Below, piece by piece: positions 11,702-20,045 of a DNA stretch of 56,444 nucleotides. Numbering within the stretch: the first letter of the stretch is position 1; each line of letters begins with the position of its first letter. The DNA comes from Mammaliicoccus sciuri (GTDB taxonomy: Bacteria; Bacillota; Bacilli; Staphylococcales; Staphylococcaceae): positions 1 through 56,444 of the forward strand of contig NZ_PPQD01000004.1 of NCBI RefSeq assembly GCF_002901825.1, written 5' to 3'. The notes under the pieces are model-generated. The model had not been told where the DNA came from, made no database searches, and saw only the letters and a program-made list of their open reading frames with translations. A program made the position numbers and the translations under genes.

Positions 11702-12019
11702 ATGACATTAACAAATGAGAAGGTAAGAGTCGCACACATTTCAGAACTCGAACCGTTAATCGGTAAGAAAGTCATCGTCGGAGATACGCAACTTGGTTTA
11801 TTTTTAACTGAAGAAGGTATCATTCGTGCGATTAATAATATTTGTCCTCATAAACAAGGTCCATTATCAGAAGGTACAGTGAGTGGAGATTATGTATACT
11901 GTCCACTTCATGATCAAAAAATTGACTTATCGACTGGTCAAGTCCAAGAACCAGATGAAGGATGTGTCGCAACTTATCCTGTAGAAGTGGTCGATGGAGA
12001 CATATACGTATGTCTATAA
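11702..12019 (+). CDS. nirD: Nitrite reductase small subunit NirD
   Basis: Rieske-like small subunit of 105 residues that pairs with NirB. The two cluster-binding motifs of a true Rieske [2Fe-2S] centre are present, CPHKQG (about residues 47-52) and CPLHDQ (about 67-72), in the C-x-H...C-x2-H arrangement. It starts at ATG 11702, with GGAGAAGGTG overlapping the nirB end as ribosome binding site, and overlaps sumT by 10 bp. Confidence 0.94.
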   Translation: MTLTNEKVRVAHISELEPLIGKKVIVGDTQLGLFLTEEGIIRAINNICPHKQGPLSEGTVSGDYVYCPLHDQKIDLSTGQVQEPDEGCVATYPVEVVDGDIYVCL

Positions 12020-12960
12020 TCGCACAACCTCAAGTATATTTAGTCGGTGCAGGTCCAGGAAATCCTTTATTATTATCTAAAAAAGCAGAGCGATGTATTA
12101 AGCGGGCAGATGTTATTTTATACGACCAACTAGTGAATCCATTTATATTACAATTTTCATCACCAGAATCGGAATGGATTCATGTTGGTAAACGACCTTA
12201 TCACAAATCTATGAAACAAGAAGACATTAACCAATTACTTATTGAAAAATCACGCATAAATAAGACGGTCGTCCGTCTAAAAGGCGGCGATGCAGCAATA
12301 TTTGGACGCCTTGCGGAAGAAGTTTCTACATTAAAATCACACAACATTACATTTGAAGTCGTACCTGGTATAACAGCCGCTTCAGCTGCCATGAGTGAAC
12401 TTAATCGTGGGTTAACAGAACGTAATGTTTCAACTAATATTACATTTACAACTGGCCACTTTAAAGATAATAAAGAACAATCCATTGATATTACAACACT
12501 CAAACACTGTGGCACCCTCGCCATATATATGGGTGTTAAGAGATTACCAACTTTACTTAAAGAAATTAAAGCAGAAATCACAGACGACATACCAGTAGCC
12601 GTTATCTTTAGCGCCACACGACCAGAACAAACGGTCATATCAGGCAATGTATCTAATATCGTCGAAAAAGTGCAGTCACTCTCACATATACCAGGACCTG
12701 GTATCACAATTGTAGGTCATGTTGTTAGAGATTTAGTTGAAGATATATCAAGTAAAGAAGAAGTCGAGTACGTAAAGTTTATAGGCAATCGACAGAATAT
12801 AATAGACGATGCATTAGAGGTGTATGAAGCAGGCGGATGGGCAATCATAGATGATCGCGACCATCCCAACCTACACCCAACACAACATAACATCCTCACC
12901 GAGCTCATTAATCAAACAACATTTACAAAAGTTGTAGATACAGAAGTAGTGAATATTTAG
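12010..12960 (+). CDS. sumT: Uroporphyrinogen-III C-methyltransferase
   Basis: SAM-dependent enzyme methylating uroporphyrinogen III twice to precorrin-2, the entry step to siroheme. The 316-residue protein opens QVYLVGAGPGNPLLLS, with RLKGGDAAIFGR (about 88-99) and VVPGITAASAA (about 117-127), the classic SumT/CobA blocks. I start at ATG 12010 (MSIIAQPQV); the frame runs further upstream only inside nirD. About 60 residues beyond the methyltransferase fold (after VEDISSK) form a C-terminal extension of unknown role, not resembling a HemD domain. Together with nirR and the dehydrogenase, the operon encodes siroheme synthesis for NirB. Confidence 0.92.
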   Translation: MSIIAQPQVYLVGAGPGNPLLLSKKAERCIKRADVILYDQLVNPFILQFSSPESEWIHVGKRPYHKSMKQEDINQLLIEKSRINKTVVRLKGGDAAIFGRLAEEVSTLKSHNITFEVVPGITAASAAMSELNRGLTERNVSTNITFTTGHFKDNKEQSIDITTLKHCGTLAIYMGVKRLPTLLKEIKAEITDDIPVAVIFSATRPEQTVISGNVSNIVEKVQSLSHIPGPGITIVGHVVRDLVEDISSKEEVEYVKFIGNRQNIIDDALEVYEAGGWAIIDDRDHPNLHPTQHNILTELINQTTFTKVVDTEVVNI

Positions 12961-13001
12961 GATGATAGAGTTTGGTGAGTGAACACGGTGAGTTGAAGGC
13001 C

Positions 13002-13081
13002 GCGCACGAAGAATCTGAGATATCGTGCGTTATACCCTGAAATAGTGCCCTGGCGCACGAAGACTGCGAGATATCGTGCAC
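13002..13081 (-). repeat. 51 bp repeat family, two copies
   Basis: GCGCACGAAG starts at 13002 and 13053, each followed about 10 bp later by GAGATATCGTGC. The unit spacing is 51 bp. The same element, inverted, occurs more than three times at 23691-23857. Each unit carries the complementary words GCACGA and TCGTGC, giving a short hairpin. No coding role is visible. Confidence 0.8.
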
Positions 13082-13149
13082 TTTCAAATAATCTAATCAA
13101 AAAAACAGCTGTCTCTTTGAAGTTTCTAAGTGAGTTAGGCCCATTTTAT

Positions 13150-13203
13150 AAAAAACACTTTTGTTAAATTCACATAATGTGAATTTCTACAAAAGTGTTT
13201 TTT
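13150..13203. terminator. Bidirectional terminator between sumT and the CobW gene
   Basis: AAAAAACACTTTTGT at 13150-13164 pairs with 13189-13203, and AATTCAC/GTGAATT extends the stem inside. Runs of T flank it on both strands, so it serves both converging operons. Confidence 0.85.
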
Positions 13204-13219
13204 GTGAGTACTCTCTTCC

Positions 13220-14107
13220 TCAATATAAACTAAAAAAGATATTTTCTTCGTCTATCTTTTCTCCAATTAAAATTAGATAATCATCTATGTCTATATCATA
13301 CTTTTCAATAAGCACATTACTATTAGAAATTTGAACTAAATATTTATTAGGACTATTCTCGAATGTTATAAACCCTTTTACACGATATACCTTTTGGGGT
13401 AAATTCTGTAACCATAATTTGAATTTTTCAATTTGAACTGGCTTATCAATTGAGTAGTATTTATGGTAAATATGATTATGAAAATTTTGATTTTGATTCT
13501 TAAATGGGATGTTTTTAACTTTTTTAGATAAGTGATGATAACTTACTTTTCCATAAGTTGTTGAAAATGTTTCTGCTCTTGGATATTGTTCTTGTATAGA
13601 TTTAATAACATTGATTGCCTCACACGAATCGATTAAATCAAGCTTATTTACTATAATATCCTGACAATACTTTAGTTGAACATCGATAAGTTGTTGTGTT
13701 TGTTTTGAATAGGTTGATAATTTTTGATATTCCGGTATATCTATGATGCCGATGATACTTCTTATTGTTATAAATGGCGAAAGCACAGGTGTCAAACATG
13801 CATCAAGCACTTCTAATGGGTGTGCAATACCACTACATTCAATTAAAACTATTTCTGGTTGTTGTTCAATATATAACATATGCAATTGATGTGCAACATC
13901 ATCTTTCATTTCACAACATATACAGCCATTAATGATTTCATTTACTGTTACATCAGACTGAATTAATTCAGAGTCAACTGTCCTCTTACCAAACTCATTC
14001 ATAATGACAGCGATACGTTTACCTTCTTCATTGACATCTTTAATTAAATGATTCAGTAAAGAAGTCTTCCCGCTCCCTAAAAATCCAGTGATGATAAAAA
14101 TTTCCAT
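13220..14107 (-). CDS. CobW/COG0523-family metal-chaperone GTPase
   Basis: G3E-family P-loop GTPase of 295 residues, the class that includes the zinc chaperones ZagA, ZigA and ZNG1. Visible are the Walker A ITGFLGSGKTSLLNHL (about 5-20), the metal-binding CxCC motif GCICCEMKDD (about 65-74), the switch II-like ECSGIAHP (about 94-101) and the guanine-specificity motif NKLD. A C-terminal beta-rich domain contains HNHIYHKYYS. I start at ATG 14107, behind AAAGGTGG; the longer frame has no such site. It is the last gene of the four-gene operon behind the Zur box, which supports a zinc-delivery role; nickel or cobalt cannot be excluded by sequence alone. Confidence 0.85.
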   Translation of the reverse strand: MEIFIITGFLGSGKTSLLNHLIKDVNEEGKRIAVIMNEFGKRTVDSELIQSDVTVNEIINGCICCEMKDDVAHQLHMLYIEQQPEIVLIECSGIAHPLEVLDACLTPVLSPFITIRSIIGIIDIPEYQKLSTYSKQTQQLIDVQLKYCQDIIVNKLDLIDSCEAINVIKSIQEQYPRAETFSTTYGKVSYHHLSKKVKNIPFKNQNQNFHNHIYHKYYSIDKPVQIEKFKLWLQNLPQKVYRVKGFITFENSPNKYLVQISNSNVLIEKYDIDIDDYLILIGEKIDEENIFFSLY

Positions 14108-14120
14108 ACCAAATCCACCT

Positions 14121-14657
14121 TTAATATTTCTCAAAATCCATAAACACTTTACTACCTGTTGCGTTGAGTTGTCCTTGGTACTTTCCATTGTACCCAGAAA
14201 TAGCAGGTGAATGCGTACGCGCTATTACGAGTTGACAAATTCGTTGGTTTTCTTCAATTTTTAATGAGAAATCATTCGCATTAAATAATTCTAAAGTAAT
14301 ATGACCTTCAAACCCCGGATCTACCCAACCAGCATTCTGTATAAATAAACCCGCTCTGCCAATTGAACTCCTCCCTTCTACAAAACCCGTCATCATATTT
14401 GAAAGTTTCACACATTCCTGTGTAGTCGCTAATACAAATGATTTACCTGGTATTGTAAAAGTTTTGGCAACAACTTCATCATACTGAATAGGATCTTTCA
14501 ACGATTGCACATTATCTTTTGGTGAAATGGGTAGTAGAAAATGATTGCCTAATGTTAAATCAATAGAAGCGGGTTCTATAAGTTGTTCTCGATAAGGTGT
14601 GACACTTACTTGACCTTCACTAATAAACCGCTTAATATCTTGATCTGATAATATCAA
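14121..14657 (-). CDS. dcd: dCTP deaminase (dUTPase superfamily)
   Basis: 178-residue Dcd-type enzyme converting dCTP to dUTP, a precursor for thymidylate. Characteristic blocks are IEPASIDLTLGNHF (about 27-40), EGRSSIGRAGLFIQ (about 94-107, with the nucleotide-binding Arg/Ser residues), GWVDPGFEGHITLEL, whose glutamate in ITLEL corresponds to the catalytic Glu of E. coli Dcd, and YNGKYQGQ near the end. Dcd is a magnesium-dependent trimer without zinc, unlike dCMP and cytidine deaminases. The start is TTG at 14655-14657, after GGAGGG and directly at the end of the upstream gene. Whether it also has dUTPase activity cannot be seen. Confidence 0.88.
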   Translation of the reverse strand: MILSDQDIKRFISEGQVSVTPYREQLIEPASIDLTLGNHFLLPISPKDNVQSLKDPIQYDEVVAKTFTIPGKSFVLATTQECVKLSNMMTGFVEGRSSIGRAGLFIQNAGWVDPGFEGHITLELFNANDFSLKIEENQRICQLVIARTHSPAISGYNGKYQGQLNATGSKVFMDFEKY

Positions 14658-15998
14658 TTAAATCCCTCCAAATAAATTCATAATCAATACAGTTCCACAT
14701 AAGCAAATCGTCGCTGTAATCATTTGTTTTACGACAATTCCTAGACCTTGCTTCCACCCTAAATTTTTAATTATCATAGTGATTGTTACAGAACATGCAG
14801 AAAATGTTGAACTAAATAATACTAATAAGAACACACTTTTTAACGACATCGTTTGCAATAATGAGCCCTGATTCACATTGAACAACAACATACCATCTTT
14901 TCTAATCATTGAGAATAGAATACCCGTTGACATCTCTTGAGGTGCATTCATCAACTGTAAAATTGGATTAAAGACATTTGCAGCCCGCAGTAAAATAGGT
15001 GTCATAGAAAGGATACTCGCACATACACAAATCATCATAAATATTGGTAAAGCTTGAGCTAAGAATGACAGAATAGTCTGTTTGGATTCTTTCCATACAG
15101 CTATAATTGAAGGCTTTCTAACTTTATCTAACACAAAATAATGAGTTGGTATCATGCTTTTTGAGGACCATAGTTTAATATGTATTAAACCACCGATAAA
15201 TACGATTATTAAATAAGGAATAAATAACCATGGGGCTTTGATTACACTGAATAGTGAAAGTGTCGCGCCAATTTGATAACTACATGATGATCCAAAGCTA
15301 ACCATACTCATACAGTTATTTTTAGTGCAAGCACTACAATCATGATTGGCACGCAATACTGCTGCGGAATTACAACCAAATCCTTCAATAACTGGTACAA
15401 TATCGTAACCAGTTAATCCTACTTTTGTCATAACTGGATCGATTGACCAAACGATATAAGATTTTAAATGACTTTCACTGATAATATTCGTAGAAATACT
15501 AATGAAAACGACAACGGGTAATGCCCAAATGATTGAATATATGCCGAGTGACAATAACCCATAATCTCCAAATAGTAAGTCATTCAAAGCCTTTTCGTCG
15601 AATTGAACAGTATGTATTACATAGTCTAAAAACTGCTCTACCCAATGATTTTGAATATATTGAGATAAATAATAAGAAATATATATTGGCAACATAAACA
15701 TTAATATGATTAAAGCAAAAGCTAAAAACATGTCTTTTACTTTAGGAACATGTTTCGCTTGTTCTTGTCTTAAGATATTCAATTCAGAGATAATATATTT
15801 TGATTCGTCAGGGTCATCTATCTTTTGCTTACAGTTTTCATCTAGTGTGAGCTTTAATTGCTTTTGAATGATATACCTTTTAAACTGTAATTTCTGCTCT
15901 GTTGATAGTTTTTTTAGCTGCTTAATCACAATATAATGTTCACCGTTTGGTATCGGCGAACAAGTTCCATTTTTAATATTATATTCAACTTTTAACAT
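14658..15998 (-). CDS. FeoB-like Gate-domain membrane protein lacking the GTPase domain
   Basis: Integral membrane protein of 446 residues resembling the transmembrane half of the ferrous iron transporter FeoB. A charged cytosolic segment of about 90 residues without any P-loop precedes roughly eight to nine hydrophobic helices. VIEGFGCNSAAVLRANHDC (about 197-215) matches the FeoB Gate signature GFGCNVPA, and GILFSMIRKDGMLLF plus FSACSVTITM correspond to the second Gate half. Unusual is a cysteine-rich loop, CSACTKNNCMSMVSFGSSC, directly after the first signature. It overlaps the upstream flavoprotein by 7 bp and abuts dcd. A divalent metal substrate is likely; zinc is inferred from the Zur box. 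Confidence 0.75.
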   Translation of the reverse strand: MLKVEYNIKNGTCSPIPNGEHYIVIKQLKKLSTEQKLQFKRYIIQKQLKLTLDENCKQKIDDPDESKYIISELNILRQEQAKHVPKVKDMFLAFALIILMFMLPIYISYYLSQYIQNHWVEQFLDYVIHTVQFDEKALNDLLFGDYGLLSLGIYSIIWALPVVVFISISTNIISESHLKSYIVWSIDPVMTKVGLTGYDIVPVIEGFGCNSAAVLRANHDCSACTKNNCMSMVSFGSSCSYQIGATLSLFSVIKAPWLFIPYLIIVFIGGLIHIKLWSSKSMIPTHYFVLDKVRKPSIIAVWKESKQTILSFLAQALPIFMMICVCASILSMTPILLRAANVFNPILQLMNAPQEMSTGILFSMIRKDGMLLFNVNQGSLLQTMSLKSVFLLVLFSSTFSACSVTITMIIKNLGWKQGLGIVVKQMITATICLCGTVLIMNLFGGI

Positions 15999-17113
15999 GA
16001 ACAGTTCACATCACAACAATCATAATCATCTAAAAACATTTGATTTGATTGATAGAACTCTATAGCATCTTCATTTGCTTCAAAGCTTTCTCGGTCACAT
16101 ATTAATTTTGCTAGAACAGCTAAACGCGTTCTAAATTTGTAAATATAACAAAGAATAACATCTTGATGTTTAACCGTATCTCCTATCATAAAGACATTAG
16201 GATTAATTGTTGATTCATCATCGTCAGTTAGCATAAAATTTGTACCATCATTTTCAAATAATATTCGAGTTAGTCGATTATGTTGAACAGGATTAAATCC
16301 AGTAGCAAGTATCGGTTCTTCGGAAATTATTACATCGTCATGTACGCCGTTAAATTGAATAACATATTGACCATTTTTATACTCAATTTCTTTCACCACA
16401 TGTTCGGTATGAATACGTATGGGATAACCAAGTTCCTTTAATTCTTCATATCGTTGGTGTGTATAAGGAGAAAGTCGAATACTTGGATCAGCATCTTCTT
16501 GTTTATAACTTGTAGAATTAGTATAAATATCGACAATTTTACCGGATAATGCTAAATTGAGCGCTGCATCAAATCCGCTTTCGTTACCACCAATTACGAC
16601 AGCCAGTTCACCATTTATATCTGAAAATTTTTCAACCTCACTATAATGTCTACCATGTTTAAACGGTTTATAAGGATATGAAAAATTCCCTGTCGCAACA
16701 AAGATATATTCAGCATCAATAGTCCCATGATCTGTATACACTTTATATGTTTCATTGTCTCTATTATTGGATACATCTAATACATTTGTATGTTGGTCAA
16801 CTTTCAAGTTATAAATCTGTACAAGCGCTTCTAAATATTGAACATACTCTTTGCCTGAAATATGTTCTTTCTTAAAAGTAAAAGCAGGGGAACTATGAGG
16901 TGTGATTGCGTTAATATCTGGTGTTCCAAACCCATTTGTTGTAAACGAAGGTGTGATAAAGCGAGTTGATAATGGCCAATTTTTAAAAGATTCACCAACT
17001 TGTCCTTTATCTAATATAAGAATATCATCTAATCCCATTTCAATTAATGCAATAGCCATACCTATACCAGCAGGACCCGCACCAATAATCACTACTTTAT
17101 TTGTTTTTTCCAT
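15992..17113 (-). CDS. FAD-dependent NAD(P)-binding oxidoreductase with Cys-rich C-terminus
   Basis: 373-residue flavoprotein of the CzcO/YpdA-like family. VVIIGAGPAGIGMAIALIEM (about 7-26) binds FAD, and ELAVVIGGNESGFDAALNLA is the NAD(P)H-binding motif. GDTVKHQDVILCYIYKFRTR near the end is typical of the FAD-contacting C-terminal block. The last residues, DDYDCCDVNCSC, form a four-cysteine tail absent from ordinary family members, possibly metal binding or redox active. I start at ATG 17113, preceded by AGGAAGTG; the longer frame runs through the Zur box and is rejected. First gene of the operon. The substrate is unknown. Confidence 0.8.
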   Translation of the reverse strand: MEKTNKVVIIGAGPAGIGMAIALIEMGLDDILILDKGQVGESFKNWPLSTRFITPSFTTNGFGTPDINAITPHSSPAFTFKKEHISGKEYVQYLEALVQIYNLKVDQHTNVLDVSNNRDNETYKVYTDHGTIDAEYIFVATGNFSYPYKPFKHGRHYSEVEKFSDINGELAVVIGGNESGFDAALNLALSGKIVDIYTNSTSYKQEDADPSIRLSPYTHQRYEELKELGYPIRIHTEHVVKEIEYKNGQYVIQFNGVHDDVIISEEPILATGFNPVQHNRLTRILFENDGTNFMLTDDDESTINPNVFMIGDTVKHQDVILCYIYKFRTRLAVLAKLICDRESFEANEDAIEFYQSNQMFLDDYDCCDVNCSC

Positions 17114-17126
17114 TTTAACACTTCCT

Positions 17127-17147
17127 AAATCGTAATCATTACTATTT
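17127..17147. promoter_or_regulatory. Zur operator of the zinc-starvation operon
   Basis: The core TCGTAATCATTACTA, within a 21 bp dyad, matches the Bacillus/Staphylococcus Zur box TCGTAATNATTACGA at all but one position; the dyad flanks continue as AAA...TTT. It lies 14 bp upstream of the flavoprotein ATG, a usual place for repression. Fur and PerR boxes share the ATAATNATTAT core but lack the flanking CG, which favours Zur. Confidence 0.85.
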
Positions 17148-17252
17148 AACGATATAAATAAAGTAACATTTTTAAAATGAATACGCAAGTTTAGAAAATT
17201 TATATTATTAATCCAATATAATAATGATGGTAAATAATATTTAAATTAAAAT

Positions 17253-17295
17253 TAGGCGACTTATCCTTTATAGATCATATAGAATAAGCCGCCTA
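17253..17295 (-). terminator. Terminator downstream of the transposase remnant
   Basis: TAGGCGACTTATCC (17253-17266) pairs with 17282-17295, one mismatch, with TTTT following on the minus strand. It closes the remnant gene before the Zur-box operon. Confidence 0.75.
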
Positions 17296-17355
17296 GAAAA
17301 TATTGTTTATTAAGTTTTCATTATTCGTGTTTAGATGCTACTGGTTTTCTTATTA

Positions 17356-17904
17356 CTATTCTGTTTCGTGTTTGATTGATGGCAAAATTTTAGTATTCAA
17401 CAATTCTTGATATACTTCTTTTGATTCTTGATTGTAAGTATTGTTTTCTTCAAATTTTTCATTCCAAATAAATGATTGTTTATCAATTTTGGCATCTTGA
17501 TTTATGATATCCATGTATTCACTTTTTGGGTCAATTATTTGCTGTTGAATTAAATTCGACCTCAAATTAATGTATAAAGTTTGCACCAAATTGTTTATCT
17601 CATCGATACTACGAAAGTAATTGATTAAATCAAAAGTTGTTACATGCATCTCAGCTAACCACATCATTCGATAACTGTCCCTTAATGCAAACTCAATTTC
17701 TTTACCCGAGAATTTAGATTGTGTATAAGCATATAAAATAATTTTGAGCATTGTTTTAGAGTGATAGACACTCATACCAAATCGTTCTTCACAAACCTCA
17801 AACTTTGTTTCTGGTACACTATCAACAATAAGTTTCACTATACGTACTACATCATTTTTCGGAATACGTTCTTCTAGATCATTTAAATTCTTTATAGGCT
17901 TCAT
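17356..17904 (-). pseudogene. IS1182-like transposase N-terminal remnant
   Basis: An intact frame of about 182 residues resembles the N-terminal domain of IS1182/IS5-type staphylococcal transposases: EERIPKNDVVRIV, YHSKTMLKIILYAYTQ and DSYRMMWLAE are the recognisable blocks, and DAKIDKQSFIWNEKFE corresponds to the segment around the first catalytic Asp. The rest of the catalytic DDE domain is absent and the frame ends 60 bp before a terminator. No terminal inverted repeats were evident. The exact start is uncertain (ATG 17904, or GTG 17919 overlapping its own ribosome site). It is either decayed or a domesticated fragment. Confidence 0.6.
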
Positions 17905-18018
17905 GTTTTCATTATTCACCTCTGTTACTATAATATTTCATTACTACAATAAATATATTTATCTTTTTAATGTTATTATTAATTTTTTATAGAAACTTAC
18001 AATAATATAATAAGCTAG

Positions 18019-18035
18019 TTGATAATCATTATCAA
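18019..18035. promoter_or_regulatory. Orphan Fur box
   Basis: TTGATAATCATTATCAA is a near-perfect palindrome matching the Bacillus/Staphylococcus Fur consensus TGATAATNATTATCA exactly. The only gene in reach is the transposase remnant 115 bp away on the minus strand; no iron-uptake gene is adjacent. It may be a leftover promoter of a lost iron-regulated gene. Confidence 0.75.
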
Positions 18036-18081
18036 TGAGATTATGTAAAAAATTTACAATGGAATAAGCCTTTCTAACCAT

Positions 18082-18118
18082 AAAAAACAGAAGACTCTTA
18101 TGGAGTCTTCTGTTTTTT
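18082..18118. terminator. Bidirectional terminator after the SDR pseudogene
   Basis: AACAGAAGACTC and its perfect complement (stem arms within 18082-18097 and 18103-18118) enclose a five-base loop, with T/A runs on either side. Confidence 0.85.
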
Positions 18119-18141
18119 TCATTCTATATATTCAACTTCAT

Positions 18142-18834
18142 TTAGTGTGCTATTTGTCCGCCGTCTGCGAGATAAACTTGTGCTGTCCTGAATTTAGCTA
18201 CGTCTGAAGATAGGAATAATACCATTTCTGTGGATTGCCTTTCCGAGATTTCGTCATTTCTGTTTCTGTTAGTCCTGGTGCAATCGCATTAATTCTACCC
18301 CCATTTTCACCGTAATCGAATCTTGCTGATTTTGCCATCCCTACTACAGCATGTTTAGCTGCAATATATGGATCCATTTCTGGGTCTGCTATTAAACCTG
18401 CTACAAAAACTGTGTTTACAATCGTTCCACCGTTTTCAAGCATGGTTGAATTTCATATTTCATAGATAAGAAGACGCCTTAAATGTCTACATCTAATACT
18501 TTATCAAAAGTATCTACGTCAATATCAGCAAATTTATTTAGTTTATTTAGAATACCTGCGTTATTATATACATGATCTAAGCTGCCAAGTGTTTCAACTG
18601 TTTTATCGACTAAATTTTTCACTTGGTCAGGTTGTGAAACATCTGTTCTTACAAAAATGGTATTACTATATTTGTCTTTGATTTCTTGAACCGTTTGTTC
18701 AGAACGTTCATCAATATCATCAAACACAATATTTCACCATTTTCATCAAATTTTAAAGCAGTAGCCTTACCAATACCCGAAAACGCAGCCGTAATCAGAA
18801 CCGTTTTGCCTTCAAATTCACTATACTTAATCAT
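18142..18834 (-). pseudogene. Short-chain dehydrogenase/reductase, frameshifted
   Basis: Pieces of one SDR protein lie in different frames on the minus strand. The first has MIKYSEFEGKTVLITAAFSG (from 18834; the cofactor motif normally GxxxGxG is altered at its first Gly), then after a frameshift near 18727 comes FDDIDERSEQTV and DHVYNNAGIL (NNAG motif). After a second break around 18440-18480, YIAAKHAVVGMAKSARFDYG carries the catalytic YxxxK, followed by INAIAPGLTETEM. After a third break near 18200, the end reads TAQVYLADGGQIAH and a stop at 18142. At least three disruptions make it non-functional. Confidence 0.85.
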
Positions 18835-19071
18835 CCGAATCACGCCTATAATATTTAATACTTATATCACATTAAGTAAATTTACATTATTGTTACAAAG
18901 TAACTCAGGTAAAATATAAATTTTTCAAAATTATTTATTTTAAATCATTATCTTTTTATTAATGAAAAAATATTGCCTGTGAAATGAATTGAAGTTGTAT
19001 TATTATTAATGATTGAAACCTAACAAATAGCTATAATAAAACATATAATGAAGATTATGGGGGTAGCTATA

Positions 19072-19638
19072 ATGATTTATATTATTAGACATGGTCAAGC
19101 TGAACATAATATAGATGAGCCTTATAGTTTTAATATAAGGAATCCAAAGTTAACTTTACAAGGAAAAGAAGCTTATAAAAAGTTAAGAAAAGAAATTAGA
19201 AGTGATTCAAGATTTTGGGTTAGTCCTACTGTCAGAGCTATAGAAAGCGCACAATTATTAAGTGATGAAAATGATATTACAGTTGTTGATATATTAGCAC
19301 CTAGAATTTATCCTTATAAAAAAGTTTCTTTAAATCCATGTGATCAAATGATACCAAGTGATTATAATATAAGTTTGAATTTTATAAGTGTAACCGACGT
19401 AGCGCATCCAAATGATTTAAATGAAGAAGCATTTATTTCACATTTTAAAGAATTCATTGATGAATATATAGATGATGATAAAAATAATGTAATCATAACT
19501 CATGATGGCGTTATAGCAACTTTATTGGCGTATTATAAAAACATCAACCTTGAGCGAGATTCGAATCATGATTTGATGTTACATGATGATATATTTAAAT
19601 TTAACAAGCAAGACTTTTTAAAAGGCTTTAATGAATAA
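19072..19638 (+). CDS. Histidine phosphatase superfamily (phosphoglycerate mutase-like) protein
   Basis: 188-residue protein with the catalytic RHG motif at its start, MIYIIRHGQAEHN, and the second histidine in NNVIITHDGVIATLL (about 142-156). SPTVRAIESAQLL supplies the conserved Arg region. I start at ATG 19072, eight bases after GGGGG; the frame extends eight codons upstream without reason to use them. It stands alone, followed by a small membrane protein gene. Substrate unknown; it is too small and divergent to be the glycolytic enzyme. Confidence 0.8.
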   Translation: MIYIIRHGQAEHNIDEPYSFNIRNPKLTLQGKEAYKKLRKEIRSDSRFWVSPTVRAIESAQLLSDENDITVVDILAPRIYPYKKVSLNPCDQMIPSDYNISLNFISVTDVAHPNDLNEEAFISHFKEFIDEYIDDDKNNVIITHDGVIATLLAYYKNINLERDSNHDLMLHDDIFKFNKQDFLKGFNE

Positions 19639-19685
19639 AATAGTTAGTTTTAACAAATTCAAAACTTTTATTTAGGTGATACAAG

Positions 19686-20045
19686 ATGGTCGAGTTATTG
19701 GTTGTATTGGGGATTATTTTTATCAATGTTATTTATGATGTAATTGTCTATATGACGCATAATGATATTTCATTTATGATATGTTTATTTGCCTACAGTA
19801 TTGGTATATATTTAAGATATCAATTTCACGAGAGTCAAATACATGTAACACGAAGACAAAGGATTAAAGCGTTATTTATAAATCTCACGATATTTATGAG
19901 TATGAGCTTAGGTTTTATACTGCTAAAAGCAGCTGGGTGGGCAAATATTTATACAATGTTAATCTATTACTTTGTTATAGTTGGCGTTATCATTCTTTAT
20001 ATAAATAGAAGAAACACTCAAGTACGCGATAGCCGTGACAAATAA
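19686..20045 (+). CDS. Small membrane protein, unknown function
   Basis: 119 residues with four predicted hydrophobic helices (about 1-20, 27-43, 62-81 and 86-107) and a basic, hydrophilic end. AGGTGAT lies 6 nt upstream of the ATG. The gene begins 47 bp after the phosphatase gene and may share its transcript; a terminator overlaps its stop. I do not recognise the family. Confidence 0.65.
   Translation: MVELLVVLGIIFINVIYDVIVYMTHNDISFMICLFAYSIGIYLRYQFHESQIHVTRRQRIKALFINLTIFMSMSLGFILLKAAGWANIYTMLIYYFVIVGVIILYINRRNTQVRDSRDK

Larger units (their letters stand above)
12961..13219. other. Intergenic region between convergent nir and Zur-box operons
   Basis: This 259 bp stretch holds two copies of a 51 bp repeat (13002-13081) and a bidirectional terminator (13150-13203). 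I see no gene in it. Confidence 0.6.

Noticed and set aside
17127-17147. Fur or PerR box
   Set aside because: The TCGTAAT/ATTACTA halves with outer AAA/TTT fit the Zur consensus; Fur boxes have TGATAAT and PerR boxes TTATAAT halves. The CobW gene in the operon supports Zur.
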